Origin: Maniola hyperantus
Taxonomy: Eukaryota > Arthropoda > Insecta > Lepidoptera > Nymphalidae
Direction: 5' to 3'
NCBI RefSeq assembly: GCF_902806685.2
Contig: NC_048564.1
Span: 17,360,418 to 17,424,417 of the forward strand
DNA: 64,000 nucleotides
The notes beneath the pieces are model-generated. The model was not told the origin of the DNA. It saw nothing but the letters and a program-made list of their open reading frames with translations, and did not search any database. Positions 23,540 through 35,700 of the stretch are shown piece after piece. Both the position numbers and the translations under genes were made by a program. Within the stretch, counting starts at the first letter, position 1. Each line of letters opens with the position of its first letter.

Positions 23540-23820
23540 TCACTCCAGCCATCCAAGCTCGCTCCAGAAGCCAAATAGACCGCCCAGGTTGCCGAGGGCT
23601 TCATGGAGTGAGGTCGGGGAACCTAAATGGCGCTCGCGTTGATCTGCTACGCCCGTGCACTCCAAGAGCACCTGCGTCGGTGTTTCATCGACCTCCATGC
23701 GGCATGCAGGCCCTGCACAGAGGACTGTCAGTGACACCTATCACGAAAAGGTGTTTGTTTAGTGGGCTATGCCCTGTTATGAGTCCCACCACCTTCCTAA
23801 GTTTACCTATGTACAGGCGG
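23540..23820 (-). pseudogene. C-terminal end of a non-LTR retrotransposon ORF2
   Basis: Minus strand, two frames: LITGHSPLNKHLF then, after a shift, DETPTQVLLECTGVADQR and LGNLGGLFGFWSELGWLE followed by a stop. This is the RNase H to CCHC-like tail seen at the ends of lepidopteran LINE ORF2 proteins. Isolated 3' fragment, broken by at least one frameshift. Confidence 0.75.
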
Positions 23821-23974
23821 AGTAGTATAATCTTTGACTTATCATGTAAGGCAATACGCATTATAATATGTTCTATGATACTTCAAGTTATAGAAGAGGA
23901 AATATAAATTTTAGTGATTTGTTTTAATGAAAAAGGATGACCATAAAAATAGCAAACTAATGTTCTATGCTGTG

Positions 23975-24380
23975 ATAGCCTAGTGTTTAGGACGTCTGTC
24001 TTCTAATTGCAGGTCTGGGGTTCAATCCCGGGCACGCACCTCTAACTTTTCGAAGTTATGTGCGTTTTAATTAATTAAATATCACTTGCTTATCGGTGAA
24101 GGAAAACGTCGTGAGGAAACCTGCATGCCCGAGAGTTCTCCATAATGTTCTTAAAGGTGTGTGAAGTCTACCAAATTCTCGGTAAGAAAGGCGTTCCGAA
24201 CCAGTGGTAGATGCATCCGACTATTCGAAAGTACTTGTAAAAGTTTATTCGAATAAAAAAGATTCTTATTTATTTTTTATTTAAATGCGCACATGGCTAG
24301 CGTGGTATCAATGGCCAAACTCACGCTGAGAGGAGACCCATGCTCTGTAGTGAGCCGGTGATGGGTTGATTATGATGATG
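23975..24380 (+). mobile_element. tRNA-headed SINE, copy A
   Basis: Starts with an A-box-like tagcctagtgtttaggacg and a B-box ggggttcaatcccggg, continues with tcgtgaggaaacctgcatg and agttctccataatgttc, and ends with gatgggttgattatgatgatg. Pol III-type internal promoter and a body shared with copies at 25995-26310, 27495-28110, 33090-33260 and 34630-34920. Confidence 0.85.
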
Positions 24381-25369
24381 AATGTAGACAGCATAAGAAC
24401 TAATAAACGAAACAATGAAATGAACACTTTCAAGGAAGCAAAGAAACATTTGGTATGCAGATGTGTGCAAAAATGTAAACTACTACTTCTGCAGAAGGGA
24501 ATAATTAATTATTTTGTCTTATAGAAGATTTAGAGTTAATGAGGGTCGGGTTAATGAGGCTCCACTGTAAACATATTTGAGACCCTGGTTCTAAGGCAAG
24601 GGAACATTGAGTATTGCAGAAGCAACGGGTAGGGTACCATAAAGATTCGGCTGTTTTGGCAGATTGTAGCTTTAGGTTCCTTGTAAAAATATAATCTTAG
24701 CATGTAAAATAAAAAAATAAACCTAGAGGGCGCCATATTGATTTTGTACTATTTTTACATCCTTACTAACACTCACAAGATTGTGACAAATGTATTTGTG
24801 CAAGAATCATCAGAATCGGTCCACACGTTTAGTCTATTGTTTTCCACAAATGAGTCAAATTAAAATGAAAATTTGAATCCCCAAAAATTCTAAATGGTCA
24901 CTTATGTGGAAAAATAGTTCAGGGAATCTAACTATAATTTTAAAAGACCTGTTCAATGATACCATACCTGCCATGCTACATCGATTTTTAAATTTTTTAA
25001 TTTATTCCATTATGGTGACTAGTATGGGCTCCACAATATTGTTTTTTCATAATTTTAATGTCTTTAGTAGCACTTGAAAGATTGAGTAAAATCCATTGTT
25101 GTACGAATCACCAAAATTAGTCCACGCGTTTAGTATTTAGAGCGCCGCGCGCCGGTAATTAACATAAAAACATAATTTATGTATGTATAGACTGAGGAAC
25201 ACATAACACTCTTCGCGTTGTGCAGTTGTGTAAAAAGTTCTGCTCTAACTGCAGCAGCAAAATGCCTAAAATATACACAATGTTAGAGCCTAGAATTGTT
25301 TTTACGGTTATGTTCCAATTTTTTTTAAATCTTTAATTAAAAATAGGTAGCAATCGAACGGGCGGGTCA

Positions 25370-25490
25370 CTTAATGTTAAGTGATTACCGTCGCCTATGA
25401 ACATTTGCAGCACCAGAGGAACCGCCGATGCGTTGCCGGCCTTTCAGGAATTTGTTGGTCCGCCCCTTGAATAACCTATGTTGTAATCTA
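25370..25490. mobile_element. Dispersed repeat fragment ('gatgcgttgccggccttt')
   Basis: Contains accgccgatgcgttgccgg and gtgattaccgtcgcc, words typical of a dispersed lepidopteran element end. Single copy in this window; class unknown. Confidence 0.5.
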
Positions 25491-25742
25491 GTAGGAACAA
25501 AAAACATGATTCATATTGCCTAGTGAGTGCTTTCCACTCGTATTTATGGAAATTTGCATAGTTAAGAATGATAAGTCATGCAAATTACTTACTTTAGCTA
25601 GTAAAATTTCGAATTTGTCCATTTCTTGCTTATCCAAGTATTCAACTGTAGCTACTATAATACTTAACTGATTTATTAAAAACCGGGCAAGGGGTCTGCC
25701 CCATTGTATAAGATACAATACTGTTTTTTTTTAAATGATAAT

Positions 25743-25902
25743 GTGGCTAATTCCGTTGTACACAATCTCTAAACTAAACTAAATGACACGTCTAAATCTA
25801 TCTATCCCTTTCATAATGTTGCTTGTGGAAAAGGATAACACTAGATTTAGAGCTGTTATTTAGTTTAGTTTAGAGATTGTGTACAAGAGAATCAGCCCCA
25901 AT
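25743..25902. mobile_element. Palindromic MITE, 'gtacacaatctctaaactaa' family, copy 3
   Basis: Arms tgtacacaatctctaaac and gtttagagattgtgtac with centre cataatgttgcttgtgg, ending in gcccc as the other two copies do. Confidence 0.85.
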
Positions 25903-25994
25903 GACGTAATATACTTAATTTGAGTGGCCATCATTTTGAAATTAGCTATCTTGTTTTTTAATTATTTGATGTTATAGTGGCAATAAAAATACAT

Positions 25995-26310
25995 CATCAT
26001 CATGATCAACCCATCGCCGCGCCGGCTCACTGCAGAGCATGGGTCTCCTCTCAGAGTGGGAAGGGTTTGGCCATAGTCTACCACGCTGGCTATGTGCGGA
26101 TTGCTTGACTTCACAAACCTTTGAGAAAATTATGCAGAACTCTCAGGCATGCATGTTTCCTCACGATGTTTTCCTACACTGTTAAAGCAGTGATATTTAA
26201 TTACTTAAAACGCAAATAACTCCGAAAAGTTAGAGGTGCGTGCCCGGGATCGAACCCCCGACTGCCGATTAGAAGGTGGACGTCCTAACCACTAGGCTAT
26301 TACAGCTTTT
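25995..26310 (-). mobile_element. tRNA-headed SINE, copy B
   Basis: Minus-strand copy: catgatcaacccatcgccg at the left is the tail, and gggatcgaacccccgac with 'taaccactaggctatta' at the right are the inverted B and A boxes. Confidence 0.85.
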
Positions 26311-26592
26311 TATGTATTGAGTGTATACTCATACATAAAACACACTCGGTGAAAATTTCAAGTCTTTATCTTATTACGGTTCATAAAATACAGCCCGCTG
26401 AATGTGGTGGTGGCTTTCTACTAGTGAAATCGTTTTCTAAATCGGTTCAGTAGTTCCAGAGATTACTTCTTACAAACAAACTTGCAAACTTTACCTCTTT
26501 ATAATATTAGTATAGATTACGGAATACTGTTCTAGAAAAACTCGAGTCTGAGTTTTTACGTAAATTGACATCACTACAATACTTTGTTGCAG

Positions 26593-26787
26593 AATCTAAT
26601 ATGGAAGAGATTGGATAGCTGACATCCTGAAACCCCAATCGTCATGTACTCTCCCAAGGTGGACACCACCATCGACCTAGACGCAGAGCCGCCGCCTCCG
26701 CAGAGTAAACTAGAACAATGGATGAGTAGCAATGACGACAAGGCACTTCAATTAGAACAGTTTATTTCACATAGGAAAATTATAAGG
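26593..26787 (+). CDS. MAN1B1: MAN1B1 exon 1 (first coding exon)
   Basis: A ttgttgcag acceptor precedes 26593, so this is probably not the first transcribed exon. In the frame of the ATG at 26644 a TGA lies upstream inside the exon, which fixes that start. Encodes 48 hydrophilic residues, MYSPKVDTT..AEPPPPQSKLEQW..HRKIIR, consistent with a cytosolic N-terminal tail. Donor GTGAGT at 26788, phase 0. The exon's membership in this gene rests on phase and order, not on a conserved motif. Confidence 0.7.
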
Positions 26788-29700
26788 GTGAGTTTATTTT
26801 TATTTTTCTAAGACTAGGCTTCAATCAGGCTTGCTGGCAAGTGATGCTGCAGCCTAAGATGGAGCGCGCTTGCCTAGAAGATGACTAGACTTGACTTGAA
26901 GATACTCTTATTAAGTTAAAGATCCGAATTTCTTGCTGGTTCTTCTCGGTAGGAAAAGCATTCCGAACCCACTGTAAATGCAGCTGACGATTCAAAAATA
27001 CTTGTAAAAATATTTTAATTGAATAACTTTTTTTTTAAATAGAGGAGAAAACTGATGCCGGAAGTTAATCTGATGTTCTATATCCTAGAGTTTCGAATAA
27101 GAAACGAGGAGACAGATCGCTTCGTACGTAGATTTTCGACTACGTGTGTGTGCAATGCCTTGCGGTACGTAGAAAGGTGAAGGAGGAACCTTACTTCTAC
27201 CTTACCTATGGTGAAAAACATCAAATAAATACTGTTCCTCTCCGAAGTTTGCAAAAGCGAAAATCACAATAATTGTATAGAGAAGAGATTATGTAAACTT
27301 AAAAGAAAAATAAAATCAAACTAGCACAGTTTTAAAAAATCTATATCAGTATGCTTATTATAAATGCGAAAGTGTGTTTGTTTGTTGGTATATTGGTTTT
27401 TTGGATTGTTGGTTTGTCCTTCAATCACCTCGCAACGGAGCAACGGATCGACTTGATTTTTTGCATGGGTATAGTTAAAGGCCTGGAGAGTGACGTGGGC
27501 TACTAGTGGTTAGGACGTCCGTCTTCTAATCGGAGGTCGGGGTTTCGATCCCGGGCACGCACTTCTAACTTTTCGGAATTATGAGCGTTTTTAAGTAATT
27601 AAATATTAGTTTCTTTAAGGCGAGTCACCGAGGCTAAGCGGAAAAAACTGGTTTGCTAAATCAAATGTTTTAGGTATTTACTATTAAATAATGGCCTTGC
27701 TAAAAATATACAATATACCTAAAGACATTGTCTAAAGAATGTGCTACTTTGGTACACAATAGGAAGTACTTCACTCGATCAAATAAATTTGAAATAAGCC
27801 GAAATAAAAGTCTAAAACGAATTATTTAATATTTAAATTTCTGACTTGGCAAATAATTTTTGATATAGAAATATAGAGAACCTGCTAAATTTTGGTTTTC
27901 AACAGGACTTCTATAATTTATTAAATTCAAATTTAACGTTTGAAACGCAGAATTTGAACGTTGCCAAGCGGTTTACTTCAAAGTCGCGCTGCCCGCCTCG
28001 GTGACTCGCCTTAACGGTGAGGGAAAACACGTGAGGAAACCTGCATTCCTGAGAGTTCTCCATAATGTTCTCAAAGATGTGTGAAGTCTACCAATCCGCA
28101 CATGGCCAGTGTGGTCCGTTTCAAAAGGTTGTCGACCCTTGCACTTCGCACTAACGAGGCAGTCAGCATAATACAAGACAATATATGCATATTACATACA
28201 GGGTGTAACCATCAGAACGCTAGCAAAAACTTAGCGTTATTGTTAAGCGCTGTGGTCTTATTAGTGGGAGTTCCCGGGTTCGATTCCTGGCAGGGATTTG
28301 AAATGTCACAATTTCTAAATTCTGGTCTGGCGAGAGGCTTCGGCCGTGGCTAGTTACCACCCTACTCGCAAAGCCGTGCCGTCATGCGATTTAGCGTTCC
28401 GGTACGATGCCGTCTAGAAACCACAGGGGAATGGGTGTAATAAAAACTGCCATACCCCTTCCAGGTTAGCTCGCTTCCATCTTAGACTGCATCATCACTT
28501 ATCACCAGGTGAGATTGCAGTCAAAGGCTAACTTGTGTTTGAATAATAAAAAAAAACCATTTGCCTCATTTGGTAGTTTATAGTGATTTAGTATTTCATA
28601 CCGCAATGTATAGCGTGCAAAACTCGGCTCTCAATGCCCCATCCTACGAAGAGGCATTGACTCCGAGTAGCCTACTCACGCAACGTTCGTTGATCTCTAT
28701 TGTAGTCAGATATTTTATTTGCAATATACCGTGACTTATACAAAATTATAGGATGTTTTTATATATTTTAATGTAGATAACGGGTACATACCACGATTAA
28801 TTTGTCGATATTTCAATCCAATTGCACGGGTCGTCGTCACACGGGACTGCAGTGTGGCGAGAGATGAAGTTCGACCTGTCCAGGGCAATAGCGAACTACC
28901 CGCTCTTTCTCGCACTTCATCTCTCGCAGCACCGCAGTTCTGTCGTGACCACGACCCGTGCAATTGGTTCAAATATCGACAATAAAAAACGCCAAATGAA
29001 TCGTGGTATTCATGTACCCCGTTATCTACATTAAAATATTTATTATGTCAATTAAACGCGGAATAAGCTTAAAATCTTTGATTTTTTATATTTTTTTCGC
29101 GTTTCTTTTGTGGTATCATATCAGTAATCATCAGTATTCAGTATTCTTTTTTGCCAGCGTTCTGGTTACACCCTGTATAACGTATTTAGTAATATCTGAA
29201 TGGCGGTAATATGATAGCTGCACACTATCCTTTTACAATATCGTGAATAAATGTTGCACATGGAGCAGAAAAAAAAACCGGCCAAGTGCGAGTCAGGCTC
29301 GCGCAACGAGGGTTCCGTACTGCAGTTGTATTTCCTCGACATTTTGCACGATAATTCAAAAACTGATACATAAAAATAAATAAAAATCTGTTTTAGAATG
29401 CACAGAAAAATACCTTTCATATGCTACCCCACTTGATATAGTTATCTTATTTCGGAAATTGAAAATACTAACTTTTAGTTCATGACCACAATTTAATTTT
29501 TTTGTGTGATGTAACGCAAATTCACAATTTTCAGATTTTTTCCCTAATGTCTGCTATAAGACCTACTACCTGCCAAATTTCATTATTCAAATCATGACAG
29601 ATATACATACAGACAGACAGACAAAAGTGATCCTATAAGGGCGGAACCCTTTCCTTTTGAGGTACCGAACCCTAAAAATAGTTTAATAATATGAACTATG

Positions 29701-32700
29701 AATCGAAGTTTAACTGAGTTGCAATTTGTTCTTGGCCAGTAATAAAATAATATGATGTGCTCGGCGGCCACATTCGCGCGGAGGATCACGCAGTTTACGT
29801 ACATACATTTGATTGTGTTGTGATACAATGGACAGAATAACCGACAAACTGTGTGGCCTTTTAGCAGTGCGTATATCCTTCCATTTTACTAGTATTCTCT
29901 AGGCAAGCATGCTCTGAACCTAGAACTCATCATTGCTTTTTATTAAGCACTAGCATATGCTCGCAACTTCGTCCGCGTGGACTACACAAATTTCAAACCC
30001 CTATTTCACCCCCGTAGGATGAATTTTCAAAAATCCTTTCTTAGCGGATGCCTACGTCAAAATAGCTAGCTAGTGCATGCCAAATTCAGCCCGATCCGTC
30101 CAGTAGTTTGAGCGGTGCGTTGATAGATCAGTCAGTCAGTCAGTCACCCACCTTGTCGTTTTATGTATATTTTGTATTTGTCGTCAAGCGCTAAGCCTAT
30201 AAAAAATCTTTCATTAAAAATGTTACCTCCAATACCATAGTATATATGCATGTGTATATGTATTATGTGTGTACATGTATTATGTAGCAACTAAATTCTA
30301 AGCCGGTTTTGATTTTCTATTAGGATCTGGGTTACATGGGCTACATTTATATGGACAAAATCAATAATAAGCAGAATGTGATACCGAATGGTGTGTCAAA
30401 TGAAGAAAGAAGAAATTTTGCGTTCACGAACATAATCATACTTAAATGTACTTAGTATAATATCATAATATATCAAGCAACAGAAAATAGATTTCACCAA
30501 TTTTTTCAAAAGTGTTTTTTTAATTATGAAGAGTATAAGTCCCGTAAATTGCTATTGCGCTGGAACCACGTCTCATTAATCATCAAAATGACGTCATTTG
30601 ACTGTCTATTTAAGTAAAAATATACTATCAGCTCGAAACTTTCAGTCTCCGTATCTGACGTCACTAAACTGGCGCGGCGCATATTAGCCAATTTGCGGGT
30701 TTTTTCAGTCCTGAACTTGCTCTTGTTGGTGTGGCAGCGATGGAACCAGCTGTCCAGCTTGCCAGAGGTTCGCTGGTGTCCCCCCCCCCGGCCCCCCCCC
30801 CGGCGCCGCCATCCTCGCCACGATTAGTTTTCGTGGCTGCTCGTACACCTCGAGGATAGCCGTCCCCGCCGAGAGCGTTCGGAGACCCGTGGCCACGTGC
30901 GTTTGTCTTCAAGATGTACCTCTTCTATAGAACTATACTATACCTTATAGCCTGCACAACTTTTCCAAACCCCTATTTCATCCTTTCCCTTTCTTAGCGG
31001 GATGCTCCGTCTTAATAGCTGATCTGCATGTCAAATTTCAGGCCCGTTCCGTCCAGTAGTTTGAAGCTGTACGTTATAGATCTGTTCAGTCAGGCAGTCA
31101 GTCAACCTTTTCCTTTTATCTATTTAGACTAGATGATGCCCGTGACTATGTCTTTCGAATTTTCGGGTATCAACAAAGTATACTTATGTGACCTTCCCGG
31201 GATGCAAAGCTATCTTTGTACCCAAATTTCTCGAACATCGGTTTTAACGCATGAGCCGTGAACAAGCTGACAGACAGACGACTCACTTTCGCATTTATAT
31301 ATGTTAGTATGAACTAAATGAAGTTTGAAGGTCAACACTTTTTCACACCATTACGGGTTTTTCGGAGTTTTTAGGGTTCCGTACCTCAAAAGGAAAAACT
31401 GGAACCCCTTATAGGATCACTTTTGGTGTTTGTCTGTCTGTCAAGAAACTACAGGGTACTTCCCGTTGACCTAGAATCATGAATTTGCATGTAGGTAGAC
31501 TCTTATAGGCTGACATTGGGAAAAAAATCTGAAAACCGTGAATTTAGGGTTAGATCACACAAAAAAATTAAAAGTGGTCATGAAATCATAATAGTATTTC
31601 AACTTTCGAAGTGAGTGCCTATATCAGTGGGGTATCATATGGAAGGTCTTCACCTGGTACATTCTACAAACAGATTTTTATTTATTTTTATGCATCATAG
31701 TTTTTTGAATTATCGTGCAAAATGTCGAAAAAATACGACTGTAGTACGGCGAACCCGCATTGCGCGAGCCTGACTCGCACTTGGCCGGTTTTTTTTACAT
31801 ATGCTACAAGACATCCCATTATACCCTTTACTATTGTTTCCCGGTCAACGAGAAGAGTTCTATAAAAAGTTTGAAAAGTTTGAAAGTAGTTTCGATAACT
31901 ACAAAGTGTCGCTACTAGATGGCATTAAACAGTCGCTTCAGTACTGAGAGAACATACGTATCACAAATTTCGTCACTGGCGGTAAGCGAAACCGTGACCG
32001 AGTTGGTCAAGGCATCGGGCGCGAACCCAGAAGATGCAGGTTCGATTCCTGCCGGTTACGCAATTTTTGATATGTATTTAAAATTATTTAGTAATTTCCT
32101 TGAAGTGTAGGTAAAACACTAAAAAATTATTTAAAAAAAATAGAGTTCTATAAGTTTTGATTTTTTTTTAGAGCCTCAATAGCTCAACCGGTATAGGAGT
32201 GGACTGAAAACCGAAAGGTCGACGGTTCAAATCCCGCCCGTTGCACTATTGTCGTACCTACTCCTAGCACAAGCCTGACGCTTAATTGGAGAGGAAAGGG
32301 GAATATTAGTCATTAATTAATATGGCTAATATTCTTTAAAAAAAAAAAGAAAAAAAAAAAGATTCTCTTGACGGATCTTGACAGGAAGTGATCCTATAAG
32401 GGTTCCTTTTTTCTATCAAGATACACGCGGAACCCTAAGTCAAAGTCAAATCATTTATTCAAATTGGGTACCGCTGTAAACTTTTTAATTATAAAATTAA
32501 ATTTAAATCTACGAGGGTTCCAAACGCGCCCAGGTCTAAGAAGAGCCCACAAAAAACTCAACTGGGTATTCTAAAAATCGTGAAATAGCTGTATTTAAAC
32601 CACTATACAATCTGAATCATTCAACTATTGGTTCATTCAACTGTAACGTGAGCTGGCATATTATGTAATCCGAACATCCTATTTGTCATACAATGTTTTA

Positions 32701-35700
32701 TTATTGGTAGTCTAATTATAATCGACTTTATGTGTGCAAAGATAAGTTTCATTATTGCGTGTATTTAGAACGTGTAATTAAAACTCCGATTGAGATAAGC
32801 TACTAGTTTCCGTAAGTCCCTGAATACAATATTATCGCGAGTCTAGTGTTAGTTTACTGTTCAGAATAGATAAGGGGGTTTCTGTAGTGTTTGAATTGTT
32901 AACAGTGAACTTTTTACTCAACATGTTATTATAAAGTATGTATGTATATGATAATAGGATCGTTGAGGACGTAGGATTGTGCGACTTACAAACTTGAAAA
33001 AGAGACAGCTTTATGTCTCAGTTTCGTTGCTACTCTAAAGGCAGGTTGAGATCTATAAAGCGTAGAAGCTATATGCGTTTTAAGCCATTAAAATATCGTG
33101 AGGAAACCTGCATGCCTGATAGTTCTCCATAATGTTCTCAAAGGTGGATGAAGTCTGTCAATCCGCACTGAGCCATGCGTGGTGTCATGGTGGACCTTGG
33201 CTTAAATCATTCTCATTCTGAGAGATCTGTGCTCAGTAGTGCGCCGGCAATGGGTTAATCTTTTCAATTCGGACGTCTGATGGATTTGGCTACCATTACG
33301 GACTATATAGTATGACTAGCGACCCGCCCCGGCTTCGCACAGGTAGCTTGGTGCAATTTTTGTAGGGATTTCTAATTTTTGAAAATAAAATATATGCCTA
33401 TGTCTCTCAGGAATAAAGTAGCTTTCTACTGGTGAAAGAATTTTCAAAATCGGTTCAGTAGTTCTAGAGATTACTCCCTACAAACAAACTTACAAAATTT
33501 TCCTTTTTATTATATTAAGTATAGATAGGTACCTACCTGGCAGGAAATAATATTGCACATCGGACTTTAGAAAGAGATAACGGTTTCGCAGAGCGTCGCC
33601 TCGGTCGTTGAGACCGAAGAAACTCTGTTACATAGGTATGTGTGACAGAGACGTCGATGCTCTACGAAGCCGAAAGGTTTTTCTAATGTCCGGTGTACAA
33701 TATTTCCTACCGAGTATAGTTTGTGATCAATATCGATGGTTTTCTTTTTGCAGGCTCCACTGAACAACTCGTCTCTAGTCATTGAGCCGGCGGCCATAGA
33801 TGCGGCTCAAGTCAAAAAAGCAATAATGGAAAGTGAGACCATTGAAAGGCCAATATTTACAGGTGACCATTTTATACTAGCTGATGCCCGCGGCTTCGCC
33901 CGTGCGGATTGAAGTTTTAAAAAATCCCGTGGGAACTCTGCTTTTCCAGGATATAAACTTGCCTATGCCAATTTCCAGGATGCAAGTTACCTCAGTTCCA
34001 AATTTCATATGAATTGGATATAAACGAATGTGCCTTTAAGAATCCCGTGGGAACTAGCCTAGATAAAAGTAGCCTATGCCCTTCCCCGGGAGTAATTTTT
34101 TACGGATTATACCTTAAATATGGCATACGTTTGGACATTAAGCCAATCTCAAAACATGTTGTTTAATTAAAAATCGGACTGCAGGTCCGAGCAATGCGCG
34201 TCAGTTTGCAGTGGTGGAATCCTTCAAGCACGCGTGGAGGGGATACAAGGCCCACGCGTGGGGCCACGACAACCTCAAGCCGGTGTCCGGCGCGCCCCAC
34301 GACTGGTTCTCGCTGGGCCTCACCATCGTCGACGGGCTGGACACCGCCTATATCATGGGACTCATGGAAGGTAATACGGAACACCTCGTACAGTACCACA
34401 GTAGCCGGCAACAAATATTGTGCATCGACCTTTAGAGCATCGTCTCTGTCACTCATACCTATGTGACGTTTTGTCAGTCTCAACGACTGAGACAACGGTC
34501 TATGAAACCGCTATCTCTTTCAGGTCGATGTACAATATTTCTTGCCGGCTACTGTACCACTTTGATAAGTCGCATCGGCAAAATTGGTATGCAACCTAAC
34601 CGCGCCGTGCCGTCTAAAACTGAATATCATTATCATCATAATTAACCCATCGCCGGCCCACTACTGAGCACAGATCTCCTCTCGAATGAGAAGACTGTAG
34701 GCTATAGTCTGCCACGCTGGCCCAATGGCAGACTTCACACGCCTTTGAGAGCACTATGGGAAAACTCTCAGGCAAGCAGGTTTCCTCACTATGTTTTCCT
34801 CCCCAGTTAAAGTAAGTGATATTTAATCGCTTAAAACGAATGACCCTGAAAGTTACGAGTTGCGGGATCGAACCCCGACCTGCCGCATAGGAGGCGGACG
34901 TCTTAACCATTAGGAGAAGAAAGTTACGAGTTGCGGGATCGAACCCCGACCTGCCGCATAGGAGGCGGACGTCTTAACCATTAGGAGAAGAAAGTTACGA
35001 GTTGCGGGATCGAACCCCGACCTGCCGCATAGGAGGCGGACGTCTTAACCATTAGGAGAAGAAAGTTACGAGTTGCGGGATCGAACCCCGACCTGCCGCA
35101 TAGGAGGCGGACGTCTTAACCATTAGGAGAAGAAAGTTACGAGTTGCGGGATCGAACCCCGACCTGCCGCATAGGAGGCGGACGTCTTAACCATTAGGAG
35201 AAGAAAGTTACGAGTTGCGGGATCGAACCCCGACCTGCCGCATAGGAGGCGGACGTCTTAACCATTAGGAGAAGAAAGTTACGAGTTGCGGGATCGAACC
35301 CCGACCTGCCGCATAGGAGGCGGACGTCTTAACCATTAGGAGAAGAAAGTTACGAGTTGCGGGATCGAACCCCGACCTGCCGCATAGGAGGCGGACGTCT
35401 TAACCATTAGGAGAAGAAAGTTACGAGTTGCGGGATCGAACCCCGACCTGCCGCATAGGAGGCGGACGTCTTAACCATTAGGAGAAGAAGTTACGAGTTG
35501 CGGGATCGAACCCCGACCTGCCGCATAGGAGGCGGACGTCTTAACCATTAGGAGAAGAAAGTTACGAGTTGCGGGATCGAACCCCGACCTGCCGCATAGG
35601 AGGCGGACGTCTTAACCATTAGGAGAAGAAAGTTACGAGTTGCGGGATCGAACCCCGACCTGCCGCATAGGAGGCGGACGTCTTAACCATTAGGAGAAGA

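Larger units (their letters stand above)
28198..29179. mobile_element. TIR element 'cagggtgtaaccatcagaac' with nested insertions
   Basis: Left end cagggtgtaaccatcagaac and right end gcgttctggttacaccctg are inverted repeats. Inside are a second SINE type (28235-28550) and a palindromic MITE (28760-29035). Interior sequence at 28550-28735 matches, inverted, the copy at 12262-13075. Confidence 0.85.

Noticed and set aside
23985..24050. Possible tRNA gene (A and B boxes) here and at 26240, 27510, 34870, 37290 and 48040
   Set aside because: The box-containing heads continue into shared SINE bodies and do not fold into complete cloverleaves.
30302..30420. Acceptor-like cttattag followed by DLGYMGYIYMDKINNK frame as a missing MAN1B1 exon
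   Set aside because: Not hydrophobic enough for an anchor and no donor in the required phase.
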